Positions 1 through 8,096 of a stretch of 64,000 bases of DNA are shown here, one piece after another. The stretch comes from Williamsia muralis (GTDB lineage: Bacteria; Actinomycetota; Actinomycetes; Mycobacteriales; Mycobacteriaceae). The notes beneath the pieces were generated by a model. The model saw only the letters and a program-made list of their open reading frames with translations. It searched no databases and was not told the DNA's origin. The position numbers and the translations under genes were made by a program. Position 1 is the stretch's first letter. Each line of letters opens with the position of its first letter. The stretch lies in NCBI RefSeq assembly GCF_002735905.1, contig NZ_PEBD01000010.1, forward strand, positions 310,001-374,000, written 5' to 3'.

Positions 1-989
1 TGTGTGGTGGCCACCTCATCGCCCAGATGTGTGTGCAGGGAGGCGATCATCGCGTCGCGACGAATGCGGTACAGGTCGCGCAGCATCACAAGATGGTCCT
101 CCAACCCACCACGCGAGATGTACTCGGCCACGATGTGCTGGTTGGGCACGTTGGTACATGTGTCCATCGCCTGCTTGCCATTGATCAGCAGTTGCCGCAG
201 AGCGGGGTCGGCGTCCACCCATCCGACGCGCCATCCCGGCGCGAGGATCTTCGAGAACGTGCGGACCGAAAAGAGCAGCGGGTCATCGGGACTCAGAGTC
301 CGGAACGTGGGGATGTCCTCGCCGGAGAACCGCAGCAGCGCGTACGGATCGTCGTCGATGATGACCGCGCCCCACTTGTGGGCCAACTCCAGCAACGCGA
401 TTCGCCGTTCCAGCGACAAGGTGACGCCACTCGGGTTCTGGAAGTTGGGGATGGTGTAGATGGCCTTGGGGGTTCGATGAGTTCGGGCGACCAGATCCGG
501 TAGCTGGTCCACCATGAGCCCCTCGTCGTCCACCGGCACCTCGAGTAGCTGAGCCCCGTACGACAGGGCGGTGGCGCTTCCGTTGGTGTACGTGGGCGAC
601 TCGACGATCACCAGGTCGCCGGGGTCGACGAACAACTTGCAGGCCAGATCGAGTCCCTGCATACCGCCGGTGGTGATGACCAGTCGGTCCTCGGAGGCCG
701 GATCAGGTGTGCCGGCAAGGTATTCGACCAGTAGATCGAGCAGACGCGGCTCGCCCTCGGAAGCGCCGTAGGTGAACGACGTGTGGTCGAGGATGCTGCC
801 GGCTATCTCGCGGAACTCGTCGGCGGGTACCGCCTCGTCGGCGGGCGAACCCATGGCGAATCGGACGATGTCGTGCTTCTGTGCGGCGAGCAGCGACGTC
901 GACGAGTCGATCATCGACCCGACCAGATCTTTGGCCCGGCCGGCCAGCGGGAAGGTGCGGCTGGAGTGGGACAGATCGGTTGCGGTCAT
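1..989 (-). CDS. PLP-dependent aminotransferase, class I fold (3' end outside window)
   Basis: This is the first 329 residues of a fold-type I PLP enzyme; the C-terminus runs off the window. Visible marks are TTGGMQGLDL near residue 105, the cofactor aspartate in IIDDDPYALLRF, and the Schiff-base lysine in TFSKILAPGWRVGW. The closest family is the LysN/2-aminoadipate aminotransferase group, the same fold as the C-terminal half of MocR regulators. There is no N-terminal winged helix here, so it should be an enzyme. The ATG at 989 follows the M24 hydrolase gene by 26 bp on the same strand, making it the last visible gene of a five-gene catabolic operon. The amino donor or acceptor cannot be told from sequence; transamination of an intermediate of that pathway is inferred. 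Confidence 0.85.
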   Translation of the reverse strand, partial: MTATDLSHSSRTFPLAGRAKDLVGSMIDSSTSLLAAQKHDIVRFAMGSPADEAVPADEFREIAGSILDHTSFTYGASEGEPRLLDLLVEYLAGTPDPASEDRLVITTGGMQGLDLACKLFVDPGDLVIVESPTYTNGSATALSYGAQLLEVPVDDEGLMVDQLPDLVARTHRTPKAIYTIPNFQNPSGVTLSLERRIALLELAHKWGAVIIDDDPYALLRFSGEDIPTFRTLSPDDPLLFSVRTFSKILAPGWRVGWVDADPALRQLLINGKQAMDTCTNVPNQHIVAEYISRGGLEDHLVMLRDLYRIRRDAMIASLHTHLGDEVATT

Positions 990-1015
990 GCGGTCACCTC
1001 TCACTTCTCATCAGG

Positions 1016-2209
1016 TCACTTGCGGATCAGGTCTCGCGGAAAGCTGGTGAACGTCTCGACCCCGGTCGCGCTCACCCGCACCGACTCGGACAACTCGAAT
1101 CCGTAGCCGTCCATCCACATTCCACAGACGATGTGAAATGTCATGTTCTCTTCGAGGATCGTCTCGTCCTCGGTCCGGATGCTGATGGTGCGCTCGCCCC
1201 AATCGGGTGGGTAGCCGATACCGATCGAATAGCCGAGCCGAGAGGGCTTTTCGAGTCCGTACTTGGCCAGGGTCCAGTTCCACGTGGACGCGAGCTCACG
1301 CGTCGGCACCCCCGGTGCGATGGCGTCGAGAACGTTGTTGAGGCCCTCTGCGGTGGCTCCGGCAACGTAGTCGACATCCTTGTTCACCGGTCCGAGTGAC
1401 ACGGTGCGGGCGAGAGGGCAGTGGTACCGGTTGTGGGCGCCCGTCAGCTCGACCACCACTGCCTCGCCACCGACGAAAGTGCCCTGATGCCAGGTGAGGT
1501 GAGGGGTGTCGGCTGCTTCGCCCGTGGGCATCATCGGCACGATGGCCGGATAGTCGCCGCCGAATTGATCGGTACCGGTGATCTGCGCCTGCGAGATCGC
1601 CGCTGCCGCATCACACTGTCGCACTCCGATGTCGATGGTGTCGATGGCCGCGCGCATCGCCTCCGAGCACACCATGCCCGCCTGTCGCATCAGCTGCACC
1701 TCGGCATCCGATTTGACCGACCGCACCCAGTTCACGAGCTCGAAGCAGTCCACCAGCTTCCACTCCGGGATCGCGTTGAACAGCGCCCGATACGCCTTGG
1801 GGGAGAAGAAGTGCGAGTCCATCTCCAAGCCGACGGAGCCACCTCGTGACGCCGGCGCGATCAGATGACGCTGCCGCAAGGCGAATGCCACCCAATCGAA
1901 CGGATGCACGTGGGGCCTGTGAATGTAGCTCTCTGGGTAGCCGACGATCTGCTCGTCGGGCAGCCAGGTGGTGCGATGCGCACCGCGAGCGTCCATGTCG
2001 CGCGCGAAGAACACCATGTCGCCGTCCATCGGTACGAACAACATCTGTGGGGTGTAGAAGGACCACGCGTTGTACCCGATGAGATAGAAGATGTTCGCCG
2101 GGTCCGTGACGATGATCGCCGACAGCCCCTGCCGGTCCATCAACTTGCGGACAGCCGCCAGCCGCTGCTCGTATTCGGCGTCGGTGAACAGCTGCGATCC
2201 GAGATACAT
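1016..2209 (-). CDS. doeA: M24-fold hydrolase, ectoine hydrolase (DoeA/EutD)-like
   Basis: 397 residues with an N-terminal creatinase domain and a C-terminal pita-bread (M24) domain. The usual M24 peptidases bind two metals through D-D-H-E-E. Here the first pair is replaced: the segment reads VVVELTGAHNRYHCPLARTV, as in metal-independent members such as creatinase and ectoine hydrolase. The C-terminal end FELSESVRVSATGVE also fits that group. Ectoine hydrolase opens the ectoine ring to N-acetyl-diaminobutyrate. Neighbouring semialdehyde dehydrogenase and class III aminotransferase genes match the later steps, but no deacetylase (DoeB/EutE) is in the window. The ATG at 2209 has GAGGA 7 nt upstream. 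Prolidase-like hydrolysis of another N-substituted compound is the main alternative, so the symbol is tentative. Confidence 0.6.
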   Translation of the reverse strand: MYLGSQLFTDAEYEQRLAAVRKLMDRQGLSAIIVTDPANIFYLIGYNAWSFYTPQMLFVPMDGDMVFFARDMDARGAHRTTWLPDEQIVGYPESYIHRPHVHPFDWVAFALRQRHLIAPASRGGSVGLEMDSHFFSPKAYRALFNAIPEWKLVDCFELVNWVRSVKSDAEVQLMRQAGMVCSEAMRAAIDTIDIGVRQCDAAAAISQAQITGTDQFGGDYPAIVPMMPTGEAADTPHLTWHQGTFVGGEAVVVELTGAHNRYHCPLARTVSLGPVNKDVDYVAGATAEGLNNVLDAIAPGVPTRELASTWNWTLAKYGLEKPSRLGYSIGIGYPPDWGERTISIRTEDETILEENMTFHIVCGMWMDGYGFELSESVRVSATGVETFTSFPRDLIRK

Positions 2210-2257
2210 ACTGTGTCCTCACACCTTTCGGTGAACGTTCGCGGTTTGCCGGTCTGA

Positions 2258-3763
2258 TCAGGTCCTCGGTATGGCGAGATACTTGATCTCGAGGAACTCC
2301 TCGATCCCGACCCGGCCGCCTTCGCGGCCCAATCCGGATTGTTTCACCCCACCGAAGGGTGCTGCAGGGTTGGAGACCAAACCTGTGTTGAGACCCACCA
2401 TTCCGACTTCGAGTGCCGACGACATCCGCAGTCCACGATCGATGTCTTGGGTGAACAGGTAGCCGACCAGCCCCCACGGAGTGTTGTTGGCCATCTCGAT
2501 CACCTCCTCTTCGGTGTCGTAGGGGATGACCGGTGCCACCGGCCCGAAGATCTCGGTGCCCATCAGGTCAGAGCGCGGGTCAACACCCGAGAGCACCGTC
2601 GGCTGGTAGAAGTAGCCGGCATCGGCACCCTCCTCACCGCCCACCACCACGGTGGCCCCTCGTTCGACCGCGTCCGAGACCAGGATGCGGACCTTGTCGA
2701 CGGCCTTGCGTTCGACGAGCGGCCCCACCTGGGTGCCCTCGTCCGCGCCGTTGCCGACGTTCAGCGCGCCCATCCGTTCGGCCAGCTTCCTGGCGAACTC
2801 ATCGGCCACGCTGCGATGCACGAACATTCGGTTGGCCGCCGTGCAGGCCTCACCCATGTTGCGCATCTTGGCGACCATCGCGCCGCCTACGGCCTTGTCG
2901 AGATCGGCGTCAGGGCAGACGATGAACGGTGCGTTGCCGCCCAGTTCCATCGACGTGCGCATCACGGTCCGAGATGCCTGCTCCAGCAGCAACTTTCCGA
3001 CCTGGGTGGATCCGGTGAAGCTGACCTTGCGGGCCAGACCGCTGTCCATCCATGTCTCCACCACAGAACCGGGGTCGTCGGTGGTGACAACGTTCAGCAC
3101 ACCGGCAGGCAAGCCGGCGAGCGTGAGGATCTCGGTGAGGGCAAGCGTTGTGAGCGGGGTGAGTTCGGCAGGCTTGAACACCATGGTGCAGCCGGCTGCG
3201 ATCGCCGGCCCGATCTTGCGGGTGCCCATCGCCAGTGGGAAGTTCCACGGGGTTATGAGGATGCACGGTCCCACCGGCTCTTTCGTCACCAGGATGCGGT
3301 TTACACCGTCGCCGGTGGTGGTGTGACCACCGTCGATGCGGACCGCCTCTTCGGAGAACCACCGGAAGAACTCTGCGCCATAGGCCACTTCACCTCGCGC
3401 CTCGGCCAGCGGCTTGCCCATCTCGGTGGTCATGATCAACGCCAGATCCTCCTGTCGTTCGAGGATCAACTCGTATGCCCGGCGGAGGATGTCGCTGCGT
3501 GCGCGCGGCGGTGTTGCTGCCCAGCTCTTCTGGGTTGCCGCGGCCGACTCGATGGCCGCAGCGGCATCGGCCTGTGCACCCTTGGCGACGTGGGCGATGA
3601 CCTCACCGGTGGCGGGGTTCTCGACCGCGAATGTGGCGCCGTCTGTTGCCGGGCCCCATTCTCCGCCGATGTAGAGGCCGGTGGGCAGAGAAGCGATCAG
3701 CTCGGCTGCCCGGGCACGCCGTTCGGCGTTCTGGGCGGCGGGTGTGACGGTGGATGTCGTCAT
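2258..3763 (-). CDS. NAD(P)-dependent semialdehyde dehydrogenase (GabD/DoeC-like)
   Basis: 501-residue aldehyde dehydrogenase that oxidises a carboxylated aldehyde to the acid in the cytoplasm. ITPWNFPLAMGTRK (about 169-182), MELGGNAPF with the catalytic glutamate near 273, and Cys307 in GEACTAANR are all present. Length and motifs are those of succinate-semialdehyde dehydrogenases, a group that also includes the aspartate-semialdehyde oxidase of ectoine breakdown. The ATG at 3763 overlaps the stop of the upstream FAD/Fe-S gene by 4 bp (ATGA), so the two are translationally coupled. An upstream extension of the same frame to 4156 is rejected because it lies inside that gene. Substrate (succinate, aspartate or glutarate semialdehyde) is not decidable here. 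Confidence 0.88.
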   Translation of the reverse strand: MTTSTVTPAAQNAERRARAAELIASLPTGLYIGGEWGPATDGATFAVENPATGEVIAHVAKGAQADAAAAIESAAATQKSWAATPPRARSDILRRAYELILERQEDLALIMTTEMGKPLAEARGEVAYGAEFFRWFSEEAVRIDGGHTTTGDGVNRILVTKEPVGPCILITPWNFPLAMGTRKIGPAIAAGCTMVFKPAELTPLTTLALTEILTLAGLPAGVLNVVTTDDPGSVVETWMDSGLARKVSFTGSTQVGKLLLEQASRTVMRTSMELGGNAPFIVCPDADLDKAVGGAMVAKMRNMGEACTAANRMFVHRSVADEFARKLAERMGALNVGNGADEGTQVGPLVERKAVDKVRILVSDAVERGATVVVGGEEGADAGYFYQPTVLSGVDPRSDLMGTEIFGPVAPVIPYDTEEEVIEMANNTPWGLVGYLFTQDIDRGLRMSSALEVGMVGLNTGLVSNPAAPFGGVKQSGLGREGGRVGIEEFLEIKYLAIPRT

Positions 3764-6738
3764 GGTCGAACCTCCTCGGTGGTCTCGGATGAATTGGCCG
3801 GGTCGAGTAATTCGGCCAGGTGGACCGACTCGACGGCCGGCACGGTGTCGTCGGTGGCAGAGAGGTGCGAAACGGCCATCGCACAACTGAATCCGTCGGT
3901 GAGGACCGGTGTGGATTGGTCCCGGGCACGCAGCGCTGGGGCGAGCGCCTGTTCGGCAACGCCCATGCTGACGTCGTAGTGACCCTTCTCGAATCCGAAA
4001 TTGCCTGCCACACCGCAGCATCCGTCGGCCTGCTCGAACTTGGTCGCCCCCAGTCTGCGCAGGACCGATTGCTGCACGGTGGGCCCGAACGCCGAGTACT
4101 CGTGGCAGTGGGTCTGCACGACGACGTCCGCGGGCAACGGCACGGGTGGTTCCCATCCGTCGTCGAGTAGGTGACCGACCTCGTCGGCGAAACTCCGGAT
4201 CCGTGAAGCCACCCGGCGGGCGACCTCGCTGTGCACCAACTCCGGGAGGTCTTTGCGCAGTGCGGCGGCGCAGCTCGGTTCAGGCACCACGATCGGCCGG
4301 TCGGTGCCATCGTCGAGAGCAGCGGCGGTACGGGTCAGCACCTTTCGCGCGTGATCGAGTTGCCCGGTGGAGATCCAGGTGAGCGCGCAACATTGGTCGG
4401 CCGAACAGCTCACGGTCTGGCCTCCCGATTCCAGGACTCGCGCCGCGGCACCGGCGACGTGTGGCCGGAACGCCTTGGTGAACGAGTCGACGAACAGCAC
4501 CACGTCGGACGCCGGGTCGGTGCGTAGACCGGCCATCGCGGTGTGCACCTGTTTGCGGGTGGCGAAGGCGGGCATGGTGCGTCGCGGATCAAGCCCGCCG
4601 GCCCGGGATGCGGGACCGGCGAGGCGGCCCGCCAGCATCCTGTTGATGACGGGGGCCAGAGCCGTGGCGGCTCCCAGCCAGGCAGGCATCCAGCCGAGCG
4701 AATAGTGCGACAGCGGTCGCAGGCGCCGCCTGTAGTAGTTGGAGAAGAACTCGGACTTGTAGGTGGCCATGTCGACGCCCACCGGGCAATCGGTCGAACA
4801 CGCCTTGCACGACAGGCACAGGTCAAGCGCTTCGCGGGAATCCTCGTCGCGCCAGCCAGATTCGATGTCGGGTGCGGTGCGAACCATCTCCTGCAGCACA
4901 CGGGCCCGGCCGCGCGTGGAGTCCTTCTCGTCGCGGGTGGCGCGATAGCTGGGGCACATCACGCCACCGGAATCCGACCGGCAGCGGCCGACACCGATAC
5001 ACCCCTGGACGGCGTGCACGAAGGGGTCCAGGCCCGGCTGCCCATCGCCACGGGTCCCGGGCGTGCCGAGATCAAAACTCGTGCGCCACACGCGGCTGGG
5101 CACATCGGCGAGCACAAGATTCGCATCGATCGGGTCCGGATCGACGATGCTGCCGGGATTGAGGATGCCTGCCGGATCCCAGATCCGCTTGAAGGCACCG
5201 AAGGCCTCGATCATCTGCGGTGAGTACATCAGGGGCAACAACTCCGAGCGGGCCCGGCCATCGCCGTGTTCGCCCGACAGCGAACCGCCATGACGCACAA
5301 CGAGTTCGGCGGCGTCATGACAGAACTTCCTCATCACCGCTCGGCCTTGCGCACTGCGGAGGTCGAAGGTGATCCGGACATGCATGCACCCGGCCCCGAA
5401 GTGTCCGTACATGACACCGGTCAGTCCGTGGCGGTCGAGTAATGCGGTGAACCCTTCCAGGTAGTCGGCCAGCCTTTCGGGGGCAACGGCCGAATCCTCC
5501 CAGCCGGGCCAGGATTCGTAGCTGCCACCGTCACCACCGTCTTCGGGGTTCACCTGCTGGGGTGCCACCAGCCGTGACGACAATCCGGCGCCGTCTTCCC
5601 GGATACGCCACAGGGAGACCCGTTGCTGGCGGTCGGGCACGGTCCGGCCGTCCACCAGTCGCCCGTTTGTATAGAGCTTGTCGAGAAGGTCCTGCGCCGC
5701 CTGCGGCACGTTCGAGCTGCTCTCCTCGTCGAGATCCACGTACAGCCAGGCATTTCCCTGTGGCAGGCCCACCACGGAGTCGTCGCCTCGACGTGCCCGC
5801 ATCGTCTCGACGATGCGCTCGTCGATACCTTCGATGGCCGAGGGCTTGAACTCGAGCAGGGTGGGTACGTCGCGGGCGGCGTCCACCACGCTGCGGTAGC
5901 CGAGGCAGAGGAGCAGCGCACTGGTGGGCGCAGGCACGAGTCGAACGGTGGCCGAGACCACGATCGCGCAGGTGCCTTCGGTGCCGACCAGGGCGCGGGC
6001 CACATCAAAACCGTTCTCGGGCAGCAACTTACCGAGATGATAGCCGGACACCTGTCGTGGGATCCGGTCCATCTCGGTTCGCAGTATGGCCATGTTCGCC
6101 GCCGTCAGCTCGCGCATCGCCGCACCCAGTTGGGCTGCCCGGGCCACCGCTTCGGTGTCGGACGGGTCGGTTGCGCTCAACCCGTGGCGGAATGCGGTGA
6201 GGCGCAGTCCATCGGCCGTGACCAGGTTCATTGCCTCGACGTGGTCGGTGGTGCGCCCGTGGCGCACCGAGTGGTTGCCGCAGGCGTCGTTGCCGATGGC
6301 CCCGCCGACGGTTGCCCGGGACTGGCTCGAGGGGTCCGGTGCAAAGGTCAGTTCACCGTCGGTACGGGCCGCGACTTGTTGCTGCAGCGTGGTGAGCACC
6401 ATGCCGGCCTGCGCCACCGCGGTCCTGCCGTGCGGATCGACGGAGATGAGCCTGTTCATGTGCCGCGAGAAGTCCAGCACCACGCCGGACCCGATCGCGT
6501 TGCCGCCCATGCCTGTTCCGCCACCGCGGGCGGTGAGCGTGAGGTGGTGCCGGTGGCAGTAGGCGGCCACTGCGGCCACCTCGCGATCGTCCCGTGGGAA
6601 GACCACCGTGAGGGGCTTGAGTCGGTAGTTCGAGGCGTCGTAGGAGTATTCGGTGAGACGGCGAGACGAGGCGTCGGCGCTCAGCCCGAGCGCTTGTAGA
6701 TCAGTGGCGACACGGGAGCCGGACAGTTCGGGGTCCAT
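3760..6738 (-). CDS. FAD-linked oxidase with C-terminal Fe-S domains (YdiJ/D-2-hydroxyacid dehydrogenase type)
   Basis: 992-residue two-part enzyme. The N-terminal half is a PCMH-type FAD domain (RGGGTGMGGN near 71-80) plus the FAD-oxidase C domain (SGEHGDGRAR near 488-497). The C-terminal half carries cysteines 580, 586 and 595, then a cluster motif CLSCKACSTDCP at 641-652, and a CCG-type motif GCCGVAGNFGF near the end. Size and order match E. coli YdiJ, which oxidises D-2-hydroxyglutarate-type substrates and passes electrons to the chain. The ATG at 6738 is 8 bp after the aminotransferase gene; the far end overlaps the dehydrogenase gene by 4 bp. In this operon it probably oxidises a 2-hydroxyacid by-product or intermediate; that substrate is inferred. 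Confidence 0.85.
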   Translation of the reverse strand: MDPELSGSRVATDLQALGLSADASSRRLTEYSYDASNYRLKPLTVVFPRDDREVAAVAAYCHRHHLTLTARGGGTGMGGNAIGSGVVLDFSRHMNRLISVDPHGRTAVAQAGMVLTTLQQQVAARTDGELTFAPDPSSQSRATVGGAIGNDACGNHSVRHGRTTDHVEAMNLVTADGLRLTAFRHGLSATDPSDTEAVARAAQLGAAMRELTAANMAILRTEMDRIPRQVSGYHLGKLLPENGFDVARALVGTEGTCAIVVSATVRLVPAPTSALLLCLGYRSVVDAARDVPTLLEFKPSAIEGIDERIVETMRARRGDDSVVGLPQGNAWLYVDLDEESSSNVPQAAQDLLDKLYTNGRLVDGRTVPDRQQRVSLWRIREDGAGLSSRLVAPQQVNPEDGGDGGSYESWPGWEDSAVAPERLADYLEGFTALLDRHGLTGVMYGHFGAGCMHVRITFDLRSAQGRAVMRKFCHDAAELVVRHGGSLSGEHGDGRARSELLPLMYSPQMIEAFGAFKRIWDPAGILNPGSIVDPDPIDANLVLADVPSRVWRTSFDLGTPGTRGDGQPGLDPFVHAVQGCIGVGRCRSDSGGVMCPSYRATRDEKDSTRGRARVLQEMVRTAPDIESGWRDEDSREALDLCLSCKACSTDCPVGVDMATYKSEFFSNYYRRRLRPLSHYSLGWMPAWLGAATALAPVINRMLAGRLAGPASRAGGLDPRRTMPAFATRKQVHTAMAGLRTDPASDVVLFVDSFTKAFRPHVAGAAARVLESGGQTVSCSADQCCALTWISTGQLDHARKVLTRTAAALDDGTDRPIVVPEPSCAAALRKDLPELVHSEVARRVASRIRSFADEVGHLLDDGWEPPVPLPADVVVQTHCHEYSAFGPTVQQSVLRRLGATKFEQADGCCGVAGNFGFEKGHYDVSMGVAEQALAPALRARDQSTPVLTDGFSCAMAVSHLSATDDTVPAVESVHLAELLDPANSSETTEEVRP

Positions 6739-6746
6739 CACCCCCG

Positions 6747-8009
6747 CTATCCCAGTGCCGCGGTCAAGGCGGCCTCGAATCTGTTCAGACCCGTGGCCAT
6801 TTCGTCTTCTGAGATCACCAGGGCGGGGATGAGGCGAACAACGTTGCCCATCGGTCCACACGTCAGCGTCAGCAGCTTCTCGGGTATGCACGCCTGCTGC
6901 ACGGCGGCTGCCGAAACACTGTCGGGCGCGCCCGCATCATCGACGAATTCGATGCCGGCCATCAGGCCGATCCCGCGGACGTTGCCGATCTGCGGGAACT
7001 TCGGAGCCAATTCGGCAAGTCCGCGGAGCATCTGATCGCCCCGGATGCGCGCGTTGTCGACGAGGTTCTCCTCGGCGATCACCTCGAGTGTCGCGACGCC
7101 CGCGGCCGCGGCGACCGCATTGCCGCCATAGGTGCCGCCCTGGGAACCCGGCCACGCCTTCGCCATCAGGTCGCGGGGTGCCGCGATGGCCGAGATCGGG
7201 AACCCGGAGGCGATGCCCTTGGCTGTGATGAGGATGTCGGGAATCAGGCCGTCGGTGTGCTGATGTCCCCAGAACTTGCCGGTGCGCCCGACGCCGGCCT
7301 GGACCTCGTCGAGGATGAGGACGATGCCGTATCGATCGGCGCGTTCGCGGAGTCCCTCGAGAAATGCCGGTGGCGTGGGCAGGTATCCGCCGTCACCCAG
7401 CACCGGTTCGATGAGAAAGCCAGCGGTGTCATCGGGGGCGACGCGTGAGGCGAACAGGTAGTCGAGTTCGCGGAGTGCGAAGTCGACCGCTGTCTGCTCG
7501 TCCCATCCGTACCGGTAGGCGTACGGAAAGGGCGCCATGTGCACGCCGCCCATCAAGGGGGAGAAGCCTGCGGAGAAACGGGTTCCGGCGGTGGTCAGAG
7601 TCGCGGCAGCGACGGTGCGGCCGTGGAAACCGCCTTGGAAGACAACGATGTTCGGTCGCGCTGTGGCCATCCGCGCCAGCCGGACCGCGGCCTCCACGGC
7701 CTCGGATCCGGAGTTGGCGTAAAAGACTGAGTCGAGCCCGGTGGGCAGATGATCACCGAGCTTGTCGGTCAACTCGAGCAGCGGCTTGTGCATCACGGTG
7801 GTGTACTGCGCGTGAATGATCTTGCCGCATTGTTCCTGGGCTGCGGCAACCACTTTCGGGTGGCAGTGCCCGGTGCTGGTGACGCCGATGCCGGTGGTGA
7901 AATCGAGGTAGTCGAGGCCGTCCGTGCCGTGGATCCACGACCCCTTCGCGTGATCGACGACAACCGGCGTGGCTTGTTTCAGGGCAGGGCTGAGGGTGGC
8001 GCGGCTCAT
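6747..8009 (-). CDS. Class III aminotransferase (4-aminobutyrate/diaminobutyrate type)
   Basis: 420-residue PLP enzyme transferring a terminal amino group from an omega-amino acid to a 2-oxoacid. NSGSEAVEAAVRLAR near 99-113, the cofactor aspartate in LILDEVQAGVGRTG (about 231-244) and the PLP lysine K264 in ITAKGIASGFP are intact. It fits 4-aminobutyrate aminotransferases and the ectoine-pathway aminotransferase equally well. It is the first gene of the minus-strand operon, starting at 8009 with 87 bp to the divergent dehydrogenase. No Shine-Dalgarno is visible. Pairing with a semialdehyde dehydrogenase downstream is the classical aminotransferase/oxidase couple for GABA, 5-aminovalerate or diaminobutyrate. 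Confidence 0.88.
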   Translation of the reverse strand: MSRATLSPALKQATPVVVDHAKGSWIHGTDGLDYLDFTTGIGVTSTGHCHPKVVAAAQEQCGKIIHAQYTTVMHKPLLELTDKLGDHLPTGLDSVFYANSGSEAVEAAVRLARMATARPNIVVFQGGFHGRTVAAATLTTAGTRFSAGFSPLMGGVHMAPFPYAYRYGWDEQTAVDFALRELDYLFASRVAPDDTAGFLIEPVLGDGGYLPTPPAFLEGLRERADRYGIVLILDEVQAGVGRTGKFWGHQHTDGLIPDILITAKGIASGFPISAIAAPRDLMAKAWPGSQGGTYGGNAVAAAAGVATLEVIAEENLVDNARIRGDQMLRGLAELAPKFPQIGNVRGIGLMAGIEFVDDAGAPDSVSAAAVQQACIPEKLLTLTCGPMGNVVRLIPALVISEDEMATGLNRFEAALTAALG

Positions 8010-8036
8010 GGGTACACGGTGACGGCAGATTGATGG

Positions 8037-8048
8037 ATTGTCAACAAT
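8037..8048. promoter_or_regulatory. Candidate GntR-type operator between divergent catabolic genes
   Basis: ATTGTCAACAAT is a perfect inverted repeat (ATTGT, 2-bp centre, ACAAT) in the 87-bp space between the operon start at 8009 and the divergent gene at 8097. Short TTGT/ACAA palindromes are typical of GntR/FadR-like regulators. A GntR-family protein (EnuR) controls ectoine catabolism in other bacteria. No regulator gene is present nearby, so the assignment is inferred. Confidence 0.4.
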
Positions 8049-8084
8049 TGGACAGTCGCCGACGGATGCTCCGCCGGGCTGCCC

Positions 8085-8090
8085 TAATCT
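8085..8090 (+). promoter_or_regulatory. -10 element of a probable leaderless promoter
   Basis: TAATCT fits the actinobacterial TANNNT -10 consensus and ends 6 nt before the ATG at 8097. No Shine-Dalgarno lies between them, so the transcript probably begins at the start codon. Confidence 0.5.
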
Positions 8091-8096
8091 GGGCCC

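Noticed and set aside
2339-3979. 546-residue plus-strand frame
   Set aside because: It is antisense to the aldehyde dehydrogenase gene, whose motifs are intact; a high-GC shadow frame.
3764-4156. Extension of the semialdehyde dehydrogenase frame
   Set aside because: It overlaps the FAD/Fe-S gene out of frame and lacks aldehyde dehydrogenase features; the ATGA overlap gives the start at 3763.
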